Shown here piece after piece: positions 54,770 to 64,000 of a DNA stretch of 64,000 nucleotides. Origin of the DNA: Aplectana chamaeleonis. Its lineage: Eukaryota; Nematoda; Chromadorea; Rhabditida; Cosmocercidae. Location: NCBI GenBank assembly GCA_029168955.1, contig JAPDOI010001440.1, forward strand, positions 62,001-126,000, read 5' to 3'. The position numbers and the translations under genes were made by a program. Numbering within the stretch: the first letter of the stretch is position 1; each line of letters begins with the position of its first letter. Under the pieces are notes generated by a model. The model saw nothing but the letters and a program-made list of their open reading frames with translations, was not told the origin of the DNA and searched no databases.

Positions 54770-55640
54770 CTTCACCTCATCTGCCGCCGCGGACCGGCCT
54801 TAAGTTTCTCTGAGTACCTATCACGATATTTTTCTCCCACCGCTAAACTGTCGGCAGTTTATTACTCATTCATGGATCAGTACTCTCCATGGCGCACATC
54901 GAGTTCAACCCGTCGTTGTCAGCAGCATGTGCTGCCAACGCATGCTGGGTATTGGCCCCTTCTCATCGGAAGATCGTGCTGCACTTTGCAGCACCTGTTG
55001 CTGCCGAACAATTGACGAACTCAGTGCGATCCATCATTATCAGCAGCATGTACTGCTAGCAGCAGCACGTTGTGCAATTAGAGAGAGAGAGTTGGAGCAC
55101 CCACATCTTCAACCGGAGTCAGGCACGATCCTTGTAGTGGCACGCAGCAAGGAGACCAACCTCGCCAAGGTTAGCAACAGAGGCATTATCCTCGCTACAG
55201 TGCTTAGCAAGAAAGCTTTCCTTGCGATGGGCAGGAGGACGGTCCTCTCAGCGTTCAAAAATGATGTCCAAAACTCAAGATTACTCGAGATGACCTTCTG
55301 GTGTTGGCCTCAAACGGTCAACTTTTCTCCTAAAAAGTGTGCGTGCCTTATATGCTCGCATGCCGTCGTAAAACAATCGCAAAGAAAAGTTAATTAAAGG
55401 ATGAACTCAACAATATAGGGACCAGCAGCACACTAGGGGTGGGACTGCTCCAGCAGACTCATTTGCACCTATATAGGGGAACCTGGAGATGCAGCAGGTC
55501 TTTCTTTCATGCTGCAAATCCTTTGTTCTCGGGTTTGCTTGCAGTTTTAGAGCTCAACCCCAATTCTGCGTGGGTGAGTAGAGTGAGATTACAAACTGTC
55601 GAAGAACACTTGGAAGCCATGAGCGGCGACGAAACTCATT
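54770..55640. other. no recognisable gene; one 156-codon frame
   Basis: A plus frame at 54,927-55,397 is open but matches no family I know. CAGCAGCATGTGCTGCC-type short repeats occur at 54,918 and 55,042. Confidence 0.4.
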
Positions 55641-55642
55641 AT

Positions 55643-56100
55643 TGAAGGCAGCATACACGCTCACAAACATGGTCAAGATATCAGCATAAATAGACCCGCA
55701 CGGTCCCTACCATGTCGTCAACGACGTTTGAAGCGCTGAAAACCATCCAGGATGACAATATTCGAGCAATCATGTCTCGCACGCCCGTATTTTCACTCCC
55801 CTTCGAGTAACAGAATGAAAAGTTAAACTCGAGAAAACATGTGATAATTGAGAGTGATAGCACTATCAAAAGGGAGTGCACGAGAGAAACAGCTCGATTT
55901 ACCTGGATATTACATGTTCGTGCACTGATGAAATCCTCCATTTTCAAAAGCCATCCAGAGTAGAGCGGCATTCTCGAAAGTGGATGAGAGTTTGAGGGTG
56001 TTTAGACAGGTAATATCCAGGTACTCAGAACTTTCGAAACATCTTACGAACACCTTATCCAACATGTTACGCAAGTCTTCCGTTAGATGTTGCCTTAGCT
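55643..56100 (-). mobile_element. left member of a widely spaced inverted pair
   Basis: TTGAAGGCAGCATACACGCT at 55,643 starts a block of about 270 bp that, inverted, recurs at 59,775-60,036 with roughly 85-90% identity. It may be one 4.4 kb element with long inverted repeats or two copies of a shorter element. The minus strand reads a hydrophobic peptide (LSLSIITCFLEFNFSFCYSK), whose frame is also open in the right member. Here the block is interrupted by a 120 bp MITE. Confidence 0.65.
55902..56021. mobile_element. 120 bp MITE with TA target duplication
   Basis: Inverted ends CCTGGATATTAC flanked by TA (TTA before 55,902, TAC after 56,021). The sister sequence at 59,790 (TTCTGAGTAAATCGAGC) is continuous across the site, so the insertion and its TA duplication are confirmed. 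Confidence 0.88.
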
Positions 56101-56104
56101 GTGG

Positions 56105-56440
56105 TAAGCTGTTCCTATGCACGTTCGATACCAGTGCAGAAGGATGGAGGAAGGTTGTTGAGTATGCGTGCTAACCGCGTTGATAGAAACCTCAAAATAC
56201 TTCTGCATTTCGATACCTTATCTCTGCGGCTACGAGACCACACTTTGTACTCCTTGCCATCAAATTTGAAGGTAGCTGTTAGAGAAAGACTGCGGGAACC
56301 AAACAGTAGATCAGGAGTTGATAGCGATTGACTATAATGAATGCTTCTATGCCATTATCAAGGCTATGAAATGCATGATGCTGACTTTCTTCCCTTGAAA
56401 ATTTGAATGCTTTGCTTCCTCACCCTTAGATAGCCGTTCT
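56105..56440. other. no gene seen
   Basis: Nothing supported. Confidence 0.35.
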
Positions 56441-56967
56441 AATACCAATTCCCGCACTACTTTACTCAAAAAAAGTTGCAACTTCGCGACTTTCCGTCAT
56501 AACTCGGCTCAAAGTGGCCCGTTTGGGGAGCTAGGGGCATATTTGGAATCAGCATTGAGAGCTCTTCATTTTGAGCACACACATTTTTGATCTGCAAACA
56601 AGGCATATAGGGTTAACAGAAAAATCGAGTGAACGAAAACACCACCGACGTCCCGTTCTCAGCTCAAACGGGACCAGTCGACCTGGGACTTGGCCTACGA
56701 CTTTACTTTCTGATCCACTTTCAAATAAGCACTGCGGCAGCCCAATCCGGAGAAGCCGATTTTTCATACCCTTCACATGTGCCAAGTCCATTCTCGCTTC
56801 AAACGGAAACAGGCTAAGGGATTCCTGTGCTCAAAATGAAGAGCTCTCGATGCTGATTCCAAATATGCCCCTAGCTCCCCGAAGTGGTTATTTTTGAGCC
56901 GTGTTATTACGAAAAGTCGCGATTTCGCGACTTTTGCGGCTTTTTAAAAAAAATTAGTGCGGGTATT
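56441..56967. mobile_element. foldback element, 527 bp, arms ~140 bp
   Basis: AATACC...CCCGCACTA at the left matches, inverted, TAGTGCGGGTATT at the right. The inner arm GGGGAGCTAGGGGCATATTT, GGAATCAGCATTGAGAGCTC, TTCATTTTGAGCAC (56,526-56,579) is nearly identical to the inverse of 56,826-56,880. A perfect short hairpin GTCGCGATTTCGCGAC lies at about 56,917. The middle (56,580-56,825) is unique; no transposase. Confidence 0.85.
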
Positions 56968-56969
56968 GT

Positions 56970-58235
56970 ATATCCCGTATTTCTAATATCTTGGGATCAC
57001 GTTTTTTTTTGTTACAGCACAATACCTTTGGTAAGTCCGTTTTGCGAATCCTGGTAGTTATGAAATAAGAAAATTTTCAACTTTCTTACTCTACTTCTTT
57101 ATTTTGTAGGTGGCGTGCTCTCCAAGATTCCCACTTTCAACGGATTTATACTGTTCTAGACGTAAAGTGGGAGGGGGTTAGGGGACCGGGGGACTCAGGA
57201 TTCCACACATATGTAAATGAAATGAATGATGGATTGATAACGCTACAAGCAAAGTATTTCTATGGAATTGGTAAGACAACACTAATTGGCAGCGATAACA
57301 AGCATCCATAGCAGCAGCGATACCAGAGTTTTTTTCATTTTTATGAAAAAAATCTCGATTGCGCCCCAACCCCCCTCCCCTCTTCCTCCGCATAGGAGAT
57401 AGAAACAACGTGTTTCCCAAGAGATTATTTTTCTTCATTGAAATTCGATCTTTACATCTCTGTAGCACCTAACCCTGGAAGATCACTACATGCCACCCAT
57501 GTGCTTTGATATGTAGGCCCCCCGCGCATTTATTGAGCGCGATTAACTCCATCGGAAATGTTTATGTCTTCCATGGATGTGCAGAAAATATTCGTTTGAA
57601 ACAGAAAACCCAATTAGACAAAGTTAGAAAAAAGAAAACTCGAAAAACTAGGAGGAAAAAATAAAAATTGGAGTAAGTTCGTGAATTTCGAAAAAAAAAC
57701 TATAACCAACAGGTGTTCAGAGCACATCGAATAGGTCTTTGATGGGATCAAACATATCTTCAAAGTTAGGGTTTGTCGTTTCTTCCGCATCGCTGTTGCC
57801 ACTGACCTCGAAACATTTTAAATTCCGGTGGAAAATCGGAGACGATTTTTATCGTGGACACTGCCTTTAGAACCGTTGACCGCGCAGAAAAAAATTTCCG
57901 CACCTGCGGTAGAAATCGTTGGAGTTTCAGAATAATTTTGGGTATATTTCCTTCTATGCAATATGTAGAAAGTTTTTTCATCTCTGTCTAGGAAGGTTTG
58001 ATTTTTCAGTGACTAGTGATCGCTTTTCAGTTCATAAAACCCACGCTGAGTATTATTTTTCACAAACCAACATGGTCAACAAGAAGCTCACATCAAAATT
58101 GTCGCCAAGCGGGTGGGATTCTGAGCGATGATATTAATTTCTAATGTCACAAAGAACAAAAGAAGACTATCGAGAGAAGCGATTTTAATTAACAGTCGGA
58201 TACACGAAACACAAGCAGAACAGTTTCCCCGCTTG
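56970..58235. other. no gene seen; one AAGGCAG-family terminus
   Basis: ATCGTGGACACTGCCTTTAG at 57,851-57,870 is an outward AAGGCAG terminus without an identifiable partner. Confidence 0.4.
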
Positions 58236-58239
58236 CTAC

Positions 58240-58760
58240 AGTACCAAGCTATTTTTTTGCGAAAACGCTGTTCTGCAGAATTTCTGGTTTTTTTTTCTCG
58301 CATAAAGCGCTTCACCGCCGTAGCTCACTTCAAAATTGACGAAATGAATATTCAAAAGACTTTTTGTGTTCCTCTCATTGTCAGAGGGGTGAATGCAATG
58401 GTATGGTACGGTAGCCTTTCTGACTCCGGAATTTTGTCAGCAAATATGTATTTCTCACTTGAATTCCCATCGACCACAGGCCAAAACATGACAAATTTCT
58501 GCTATGGTGACCGTCTGTTCAGTCGATACTGGGGCATTTTGAGGAGGAAATGTGCAATTTCCGCTGAATTTCTGGAGTTGAATCTACTCTTTTGTAACAC
58601 GACGGTATGGAACTTGTTAAGAGCAATTTTAAAATAAACTTCAAAACTGGAACAGGACTACTTTGTAGCAAGATGTGGCGAAGAGGTGCATTTCGAGCGC
58701 AAGGCGCCGCGAAACGCAGCTTTTGCAAGAAATTTGCTCCATCCTGTACAAGTATAATTT
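58240..58760 (+). mobile_element. solo arm of the 33.6-34.8 kb palindromic element
   Basis: AAATTGACGAAATGAATATT, TTTGTGTTCCTCTCATTGTC, CTGACTCCGGA, ATCGACCACAGGCCA, ACAAATTTCTGCTATGGTGA, CCGTCTGTTCAGT and TTTCTGGAGTTGAATCTA follow in the same order as in the arms at 33.6-34.8 kb. No second arm is adjacent. Confidence 0.65.
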
Positions 58761-58781
58761 TTTTCAATCCGATCGCTCGAT

Positions 58782-58930
58782 GTACAGCCTCTCTTCCTCA
58801 TTTTGAGCCGGTCGAAGTAGGGCTTATCGGGCTAATCATGTCGAAGTCTCTATACCATTATTATATCTGGTAACTATCGACCGCTCCGCTGCTTGCTTCG
58901 CCCGGACTCATATGAGCGGGACAAGCTATA
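58782..58930. repeat. SINE-like repeat, copy 3
   Basis: CAGCCTCTCTTCCTCATTTT, GAGCCGGTCGAAGTAGGGCT, TATCGGGCTAATCATGTCGA, then ATCGACCGCTCCGCTGCTTG and GCGGGACAAGCTATAAAG. Ends directly against the next repeat. Confidence 0.65.
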
Positions 58931-59045
58931 AAGTCTATCCGAATGAGACTGTCAGCCCGAGCAGTTGGCGTGCGTGCCGAGCGGCCTATTGCGAAGGCGT
59001 TTTTTGGACGAGCTTTCCCACGCCTGCAAACAGCTGACTGAGATA
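58929..59045. repeat. dispersed ~100 bp repeat, second copy
   Basis: AAAGTCTATCCGAATGAGAC, GAGCAGTTGGCGTGCGTGCC, GAGCGGCC and TTTTTTGGACGAGC match 14,506-14,603. Confidence 0.6.
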
Positions 59046-59049
59046 TTAT

Positions 59050-59770
59050 TCAATATTTGTTTTATTATCCCGTTTATCGAGTTCCGGGTGCGAATAATGT
59101 CTTGACCACGTCCACTTGACACGCAATCCAACCGCGTGAGTGGACAGTTTAATTCGGACAAACTTCACATTCGCGTAGATTGTGACAACAGAAATACCGT
59201 TAATCTGAGTTTGGGAACGAAACATCAGTTTTCAAAGCTGCGTTCTTAACCCTTTACTACATATTCCTAGTTTTTGGAAAACGATGGCTTGCCAACTATC
59301 TAACCCCTTCAAAAAGTCAATAGAGCATAGAAAACTGAAAGTGATTACATGCCGCCTAAATATATATTCGCGAGAAATCAACCGCGACCAAATGGTTTTG
59401 GAGTTTACTGTGCATCACAAGATGCAGTGTTCCTGCGACCATCGTTTGAAACAGTAACATAACATAACGGAATAACACTTAATGAATGCCAGGATTAAGA
59501 AATAAACGAATACACCAAAGTCATGTGGGAGAAAGCGGTTGTCAGCTACGCGCGAAATCAATAACAGGGGGCAGACGCTGTTTTTCGAAACGCTAGCTGG
59601 ATCCTCCTGTAATATGTTTGAAGCTTGACCGTAGCATGTTCGCTCCACTCAGTATTGCATCGCCCATCGACGTTTCGGGGAAGCAGCTGTCGAGGCATGA
59701 TCGTGAGCTGTGCACGCCCATATAACATGCCGGAAACATGTGGAGGGTATTTTATGGTGACCGCATGATG
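59050..59770. other. no gene seen
   Basis: Nothing supported. Confidence 0.35.
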
Positions 59771-59774
59771 TTTT

Positions 59775-60036
59775 GAAAGTTCTGAGTAAATCGAGCTGTT
59801 CCTCTCGTGCACTCCCATTTGGTAGTGCTATCACTCCCAATTATCACATGTTTTCTCAAGTTTAACTTTTCATTCTGTTACTCGAAGGGGTGTAAAAATA
59901 CGGGCGTGCGTGACAGGGATGGTCAAATACTGTCATCCTGGATGGTTTTCAGCGCTTCAAATGTCGTTGAAGACATGATAGGGGCCGCTGATATCTTGAC
60001 CATGTTTGCGAGCGTGTATGCTGCCTTTAAAGCATA
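59775..60036 (+). mobile_element. right member of the widely spaced inverted pair
   Basis: Inverse of the block at 55,643, ending GCGTGTATGCTGCCTTTAA at 60,036, and lacking the 120 bp MITE. The plus strand is open from 59,807 (LSLPIITCFLKFNFSFCYSK..., then ILSSWMVFSASNVVEDMIG). Confidence 0.65.
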
Positions 60037-60049
60037 CTCTGTTTTGAGT

Positions 60050-60144
60050 CCTCCCGCTCCCGTTTCCGAATTTTCGTTTCGGGTGGTTTAAGCCGTTTTT
60101 GTTCCGTTTCCAAAAACCTAGAAAAAGATTTCCGCACAGCTCTG
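60050..60144. mobile_element. right-end fragment of the 11.7 kb hAT-like family
   Basis: CCGTTTCCGAATTTTCGTTT...GTTCCGTTTCC subterminal repeats and the terminus TTTCCGCACAGCTCTG match the end of the element at 11,710-12,543. The other end is absent. Confidence 0.55.
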
Positions 60145-60149
60145 CTAAA

Positions 60150-60680
60150 AGTGGGCGGGCCTTCTCCCCGAGTATCTGAATACAAATCTTGAAATGTCAA
60201 ACTAGCCCTATATTTGATGACATGAGGGCTATAATGAGACGGTAGTGTTAAGGATAGGGGAACGCAGAGGATCCACGTGAAATTTTTTCCTCAACCCATG
60301 TGTTTATCGTTCATGCTTCTTACCTCTTGAGTAACTCTGCCACAAATCATGATTCGCTGTTTTTCTCTGTTTTCCGCCAATATTTGTCTACCTACATATA
60401 CATAAAACAGTATAAAAACTTAAATTGGGCGAAAAACAGAAGAAATTCCACATATTCGTGCTGGGGAGTAAGCAAAGTGCGCATTTTCCGAGTGTGACCC
60501 TACAACCATTGAAATCACAATCTTATCTCAGCACAGTAGCTGGAGCTCCGCTAACGTGACTAGCACCACTACAACTAGAATCCACCCGCAGGGTTTTCTT
60601 AAAAGGCGCCCTAAACAGCATTTTTGGGTTCGAATAAAACCTTTTTAAGATCCGAAAATGTGCTGAAGATTTGGGTGAGC
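60150..60680. other. no gene seen
   Basis: Nothing supported. Confidence 0.35.
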
Positions 60681-60685
60681 GCTAT

Positions 60686-60790
60686 TTAAAGGCACAGGAC
60701 ACCCAAAAAATTAATTTTCAGGTTCCATCCTTATCTTGGAGTGGGTCACACTCTGATCAAAATGGTATCTCTGAAATCGTCCAAGACCCT
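60686..60790. repeat. relative of the 29.5 kb TTAA-flanked element
   Basis: TTAAAGGCACAGGACACCCA, then TTTTCAGGTT, GTGGGTCACACTCTGATCAA and GGTATCTCTGAAATCGTCCA correspond to 29,538-29,637. The right end is not found. Confidence 0.6.
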
Positions 60791-60794
60791 TTTT

Positions 60795-62370
60795 GAACAG
60801 AGTTATGGCTCTTCAAAGATGCCTAGATTTTGAGGGTGAAAAATTGGTGGACGAGTTGTCTCAGGCCTGTATTTCTCTTCATTCGCAATCGTTGGGTGAG
60901 AGAAAGTCAGGATAAGGAGACAGTCCGGTAATGAACTCAAGAACGACGACTTGTTGGAATTCATCCATCCATCGAGCCGATATCGAGTTCGGAAATCTGT
61001 TAGGGGGTCGGGCCAGTGGTGGTGAGCGAAGGGAGTCGGGCCTGTGGTGGTCGCTTATATCTCGCTTATTTGGAGGAAATGAGATCTGGCATTTGACACG
61101 TGTTATACATGAGTGGTCTTCTACATAATTACATGAAAATCTCAAAATTCATATCTGAGGGCAGCAAGGGGCTGACATTACATTCTTGTGGAACACCAAT
61201 GTATTGTTTAAATATTAAGCAGCTGAATCGGCAAAAACTGTTTTTGCGCAAATAATCTGAAAGATAGATCACATCTTGTAACTGAGAATATCTAGCCAAA
61301 AAGTTTGCTTGTCACTGATTTGTTGCAGATTCAGAAGCGCCGTTACTCTTCGTTTCCGCCTTCGTTTTACAGCACATTTGGCTTTGGTGAAATGCCTGGG
61401 AGTCGACGGCACGTGTTTCTTCCCTACACCGATCTCTTGTTCAATGGACGGTGAAACCTTACGAAAACCGCTTAATTATGTCTCGATCACTGCTCCATTT
61501 TGTTATTTATGTAGAACATACAGGCATATACTTTGTATTAAACATTGTGCCATTTATTAGAATACCGATATCTGTGAAGGAATATACATTTTGTTGAGTT
61601 ATTTGATTACGAACATGGATAAGTTGAGAATCAGTGCAGTATTTGTATCAAAATCTCTCGTTTTAGTTGTATTTACAACTACTTCGAACGCGTATAAAGC
61701 GTCTGATGGGTTTGAATGTTTACATGTTTCTAATAGGCGGAATGCGCGCTTTTAGCCTCGGTTTACGCTGCAGATTTATATGGTTTATGTAGGACTCTCG
61801 TCAACTTCAGTCAAGCTAATTTACGAGAAGCGACCATTACGGCAGGCAGTGCAGCGATCGCGAAACCACCGGCCACTGCGGTTTATTTGCTCGACTAGAA
61901 TTGACAAAAAGACTTTACAGTTCGTTTCAAACTGATAGGCGCACCCACCATATGTCAATGCCTAGTCTGGATCAAAACTGTTTCAAAGGCTAGAATAATC
62001 CTTCAGTTTTTCTCCTCAAATTCCCTTAGAACTTCCGGTACGAAAGTGAGAAATTTAGTTCTTTAGCATCTCTGGTTCAAGTGCTGAAAAAGTAGGCATA
62101 AGTGTTTATAACACACACTTTCAAAAACAATGAGTTGCCCTCAGGCCCCTGTCAGAGTTGGATGAGAGAATCACCGCGACCATCCCGGTCGATACGTATG
62201 AGAAACATGGACGATGGAGGTTGCAAAAACACCAGGTGTATCCAGGTGTGTCTGACGCGGTCAATATGAATGAATTATGTGGAACGATATCATGGATATC
62301 ATTCATTTCTTACCTCATATCATGTGAAAATCGGTCGGGTCAGCCACATCGCCTGTTTTATGCATCCCAC
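60795..62370. other. no gene seen
   Basis: Nothing supported; unrecognised frames below 90 codons. Confidence 0.4.
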
Positions 62371-62371
62371 C

Positions 62372-62470
62372 CAGGGGTGAGCGGCAAAAGAATTTGAAAT
62401 TTCGGCAAACGGCAACGGCAAACCCCTAAAATGGCAGGCAAACGGCAAAACTTCAAACGGCAAAAGCTGT
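62372..62470. mobile_element. single end of a CAGGG-type (hAT-like) element
   Basis: CAGGGGTGAGCGGCAAAAGA followed by tandem GGCAAACGGCAA repeats. The terminus differs from CAGGGATGAGCGGAA of the complete elements at a few positions. No matching right end lies in the remaining 1.5 kb. Confidence 0.5.
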
Positions 62471-62474
62471 TCTG

Positions 62475-63300
62475 TGCTATAATACAACCACATTTGATTA
62501 GTAGTGTGGGGAACAATGCAATATCTGCCAGTTGTATCTGGCGTTTAATTATCCTTTACAGGAAAGAAAAAAAACATATATTAAAAGCTACTTGAGAGCC
62601 TCAGGTGATCAGAGAATCACAATGGCGCTGTTTTATGTGTGATAGTATCGGAGCCTCTATCAAGTCCAGTGAGGCCGTTTGATTGCGCGACACAGCCTAG
62701 TCGATCCGGGAAATGCAGCAAAGCGTAAGCAAGCTTGACCGTGGTAGGAGTGTGCTCCGATCCAAAGACTACCGGTACGACAATCAGGTGGGAATAGGTG
62801 GATGAATACGCGTTGGTTGGTCGACATTTTTGGAGGAAGACAGTCCATACCGCGATCAGCAGCGCGCGGTTTAGGGTATGACCGGAGTCACTCGCAAGTT
62901 TTACTCTTAGTAACAAGCACTAGGCTCAGGGTTCCTTATTTCGCTTATCTAAAGTTACGCTCAAATTGTTTCCCTTTCGAAGCTACAGGAGTGGAGTGAG
63001 ACTAGTCTAAATGAATGCAGTGCACACAATAAAAGCAGCCTTAAAACTTTCTCCGGAAATCAAGAGCTCTGAGTGGCATTTTGAACGAATGCACAGAATG
63101 AGAGGCATCTAGTGACAATTCGACTAGTACATGCGACGCGCGCCACAGAAAGTCGGTTCGCCCACGTCGTCGCTGGAGCGCAGCGCACGGTGCGTTTAGC
63201 CCGCCGACTGCTCTTGGGCGTTTCCCATTAGGTGTATTCAGCCAACAAGCCTGCATGAGGCCCAACACAACAACAATGTCGACTAAAACAAACAATAAAT
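62475..63300. other. no gene seen
   Basis: Nothing supported. Confidence 0.35.
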
Positions 63301-63305
63301 CACTC

Positions 63306-63415
63306 TATACGGCCCCAAAACATGAATGCCGTGTGCTCGCCCCACCCACTTCCCCTGTGGCTACCGGGGAAGTGGGTGGGGCGAGCACACCACATTCAAC
63401 TCTTTTGGCCGTATA
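63306..63415. repeat. foldback element, 110 bp, 25 bp perfect inner arms
   Basis: GTGTGCTCGCCCCACCCACT (then TCCCC, 63,331-63,355) pairs perfectly with 63,366-63,390 around a 10 nt loop. Outer ends TATACGGCC/GGCCGTATA (63,306 and 63,415) also pair, with mismatches between. Confidence 0.9.
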
Positions 63416-63419
63416 TTGC

Positions 63420-64000
63420 TACAGATTGCTCGTTTTGAGCCGGTTTTCGACACTATTGTTGCTATGGGCCCCGGACATTCTAATTTCAGGTGAATTTTTT
63501 GAAGGCGGTTTCTATCGTTGCCTCCTAAGATTTTTCGTTTTTTCAACTCTACACGATTTCATAACAAACTCACCTCTGCCAAAGAGTTTACCGGCGCTAT
63601 AGCAGCGAGGAGGGGGGCACTTATTGTTAGCGATCCCACTTGACCATGCCCATTATACTTGGGCAATGCCAAAATTCGAATAATCAGATAATTGGATTTT
63701 TTTGCAGCAATCTCAAAATTTCTTCTAACTTTCTCAGTTTCCTTGAGTTGGTCAAGGGTTAACCCTACCTCAGTTATTGACAGAACAGATTTCCCGTCAT
63801 TCATTGAATTGGAAATAACAATTAATCGAAATTATTCAAATATTCAAATAAATCCGGAATAAGCAATAGTTTCAGTTCTATGAAAGGGTATACTTCCACC
63901 CTTTCATGATTAGAGGGACCCTTGCCCCCTGATGTAATACCTGGAAACAGAAACGGTTCAAATACATTCTGCTATTAATGCGAATATTCAGAGTATTCAA
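63420..64000. other. no gene seen
   Basis: AT-rich end of the window with no supported feature. Confidence 0.4.

Noticed and set aside
54927..55397. 156-codon frame as a gag-like protein of the neighbouring cassette
   Set aside because: It lies upstream of cassette 4 on the opposite strand and has no zinc knuckle or other gag feature.
55643..60036. LTR retrotransposon bounded by the repeats
   Set aside because: The repeats are inverted, not direct, and there is no gag-pol between them.

Overview
This is a stretch of eukaryotic genomic DNA with no prokaryote-like gene layout. No host protein-coding gene can be recognised. It has no long conserved open reading frames, no operons and no rRNA genes. 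What can be supported is almost entirely transposable elements, their decayed remains, foldback (inverted-repeat) elements and tandem repeats. The best identity clue is a non-LTR retrotransposon of the RTE clade at 38.1-40.8 kb (minus strand). Its endonuclease and reverse transcriptase text closely resembles RTE elements of strongylid nematodes, especially hookworms. Tc1-like and mariner elements, CAGGG-ended hAT-like elements and the general base composition also fit a parasitic nematode such as Ancylostoma or Necator. That assignment is inference.

Layout. 1-6 kb: a 5'-truncated LINE (1.2-2.4 kb, minus), a foldback element (3.2 kb) and the first copy of a promoter-like cassette (4.0 kb). 6.1-7.3 kb: a (CTT)n microsatellite running into a 1.2 kb polypyrimidine tract. 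10-14 kb: a CAGGG-ended MITE and two copies of a ~485 bp inverted-repeat element (TIR AAGGCAGTGTTCACGAT), one split by a hAT-like insertion. 15-20 kb: a 137 bp tandem duplication, a CR1/Jockey-like LINE tail, a 24 bp minisatellite, a degenerate ~172 bp tandem repeat, a SINE-like repeat and a complete but dead mariner with TA duplications. 23.4-25.5 kb: a satellite built from 42 bp monomers arranged as an A-B-C trimer. 28-30 kb: three copies of a perfect palindrome and a (TG)n microsatellite. 30.6-33.2 kb and 37.9-41.4 kb: two hAT-like elements with different perfect 8 bp target duplications, the second carrying the RTE. 33.6-34.8 kb: a long-armed palindromic element. 42.2-44.2 kb: the 485 bp element again, carrying a Tc1-like transposon with 212 bp inverted repeats. 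44.3-45.1 kb: an inverted-repeat element enclosing another promoter cassette. 47 kb: minisatellites. 49-51.3 kb: a TA-flanked element with CGGAT-rich ends, carrying two further foldbacks. 51.6-60 kb: another CAGGG MITE, a three-copy ~75 bp repeat, a 140 bp tandem duplication, the fourth promoter cassette, a widely spaced inverted pair with a nested 120 bp MITE, and more SINE-like and foldback repeats.

The elements can be ordered in time because several insertions sit in repeats whose uninterrupted copies are also in this window. The Tc1-like element, one hAT-like element and a 120 bp TA MITE each have a paralogous empty site that confirms both their ends and their target duplication.

The least explained signal is a family of four dispersed cassettes (about 4.0, 41.6, 44.8 and 54.7 kb). 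Two copies keep an ACGT box, a TATA box and an ATG at exactly the same spacing (ATCACG box 37 bp before TATA, ATG 45 bp after), followed by a related short peptide start. They look like copied promoters with the beginning of an unknown gene or retroelement.
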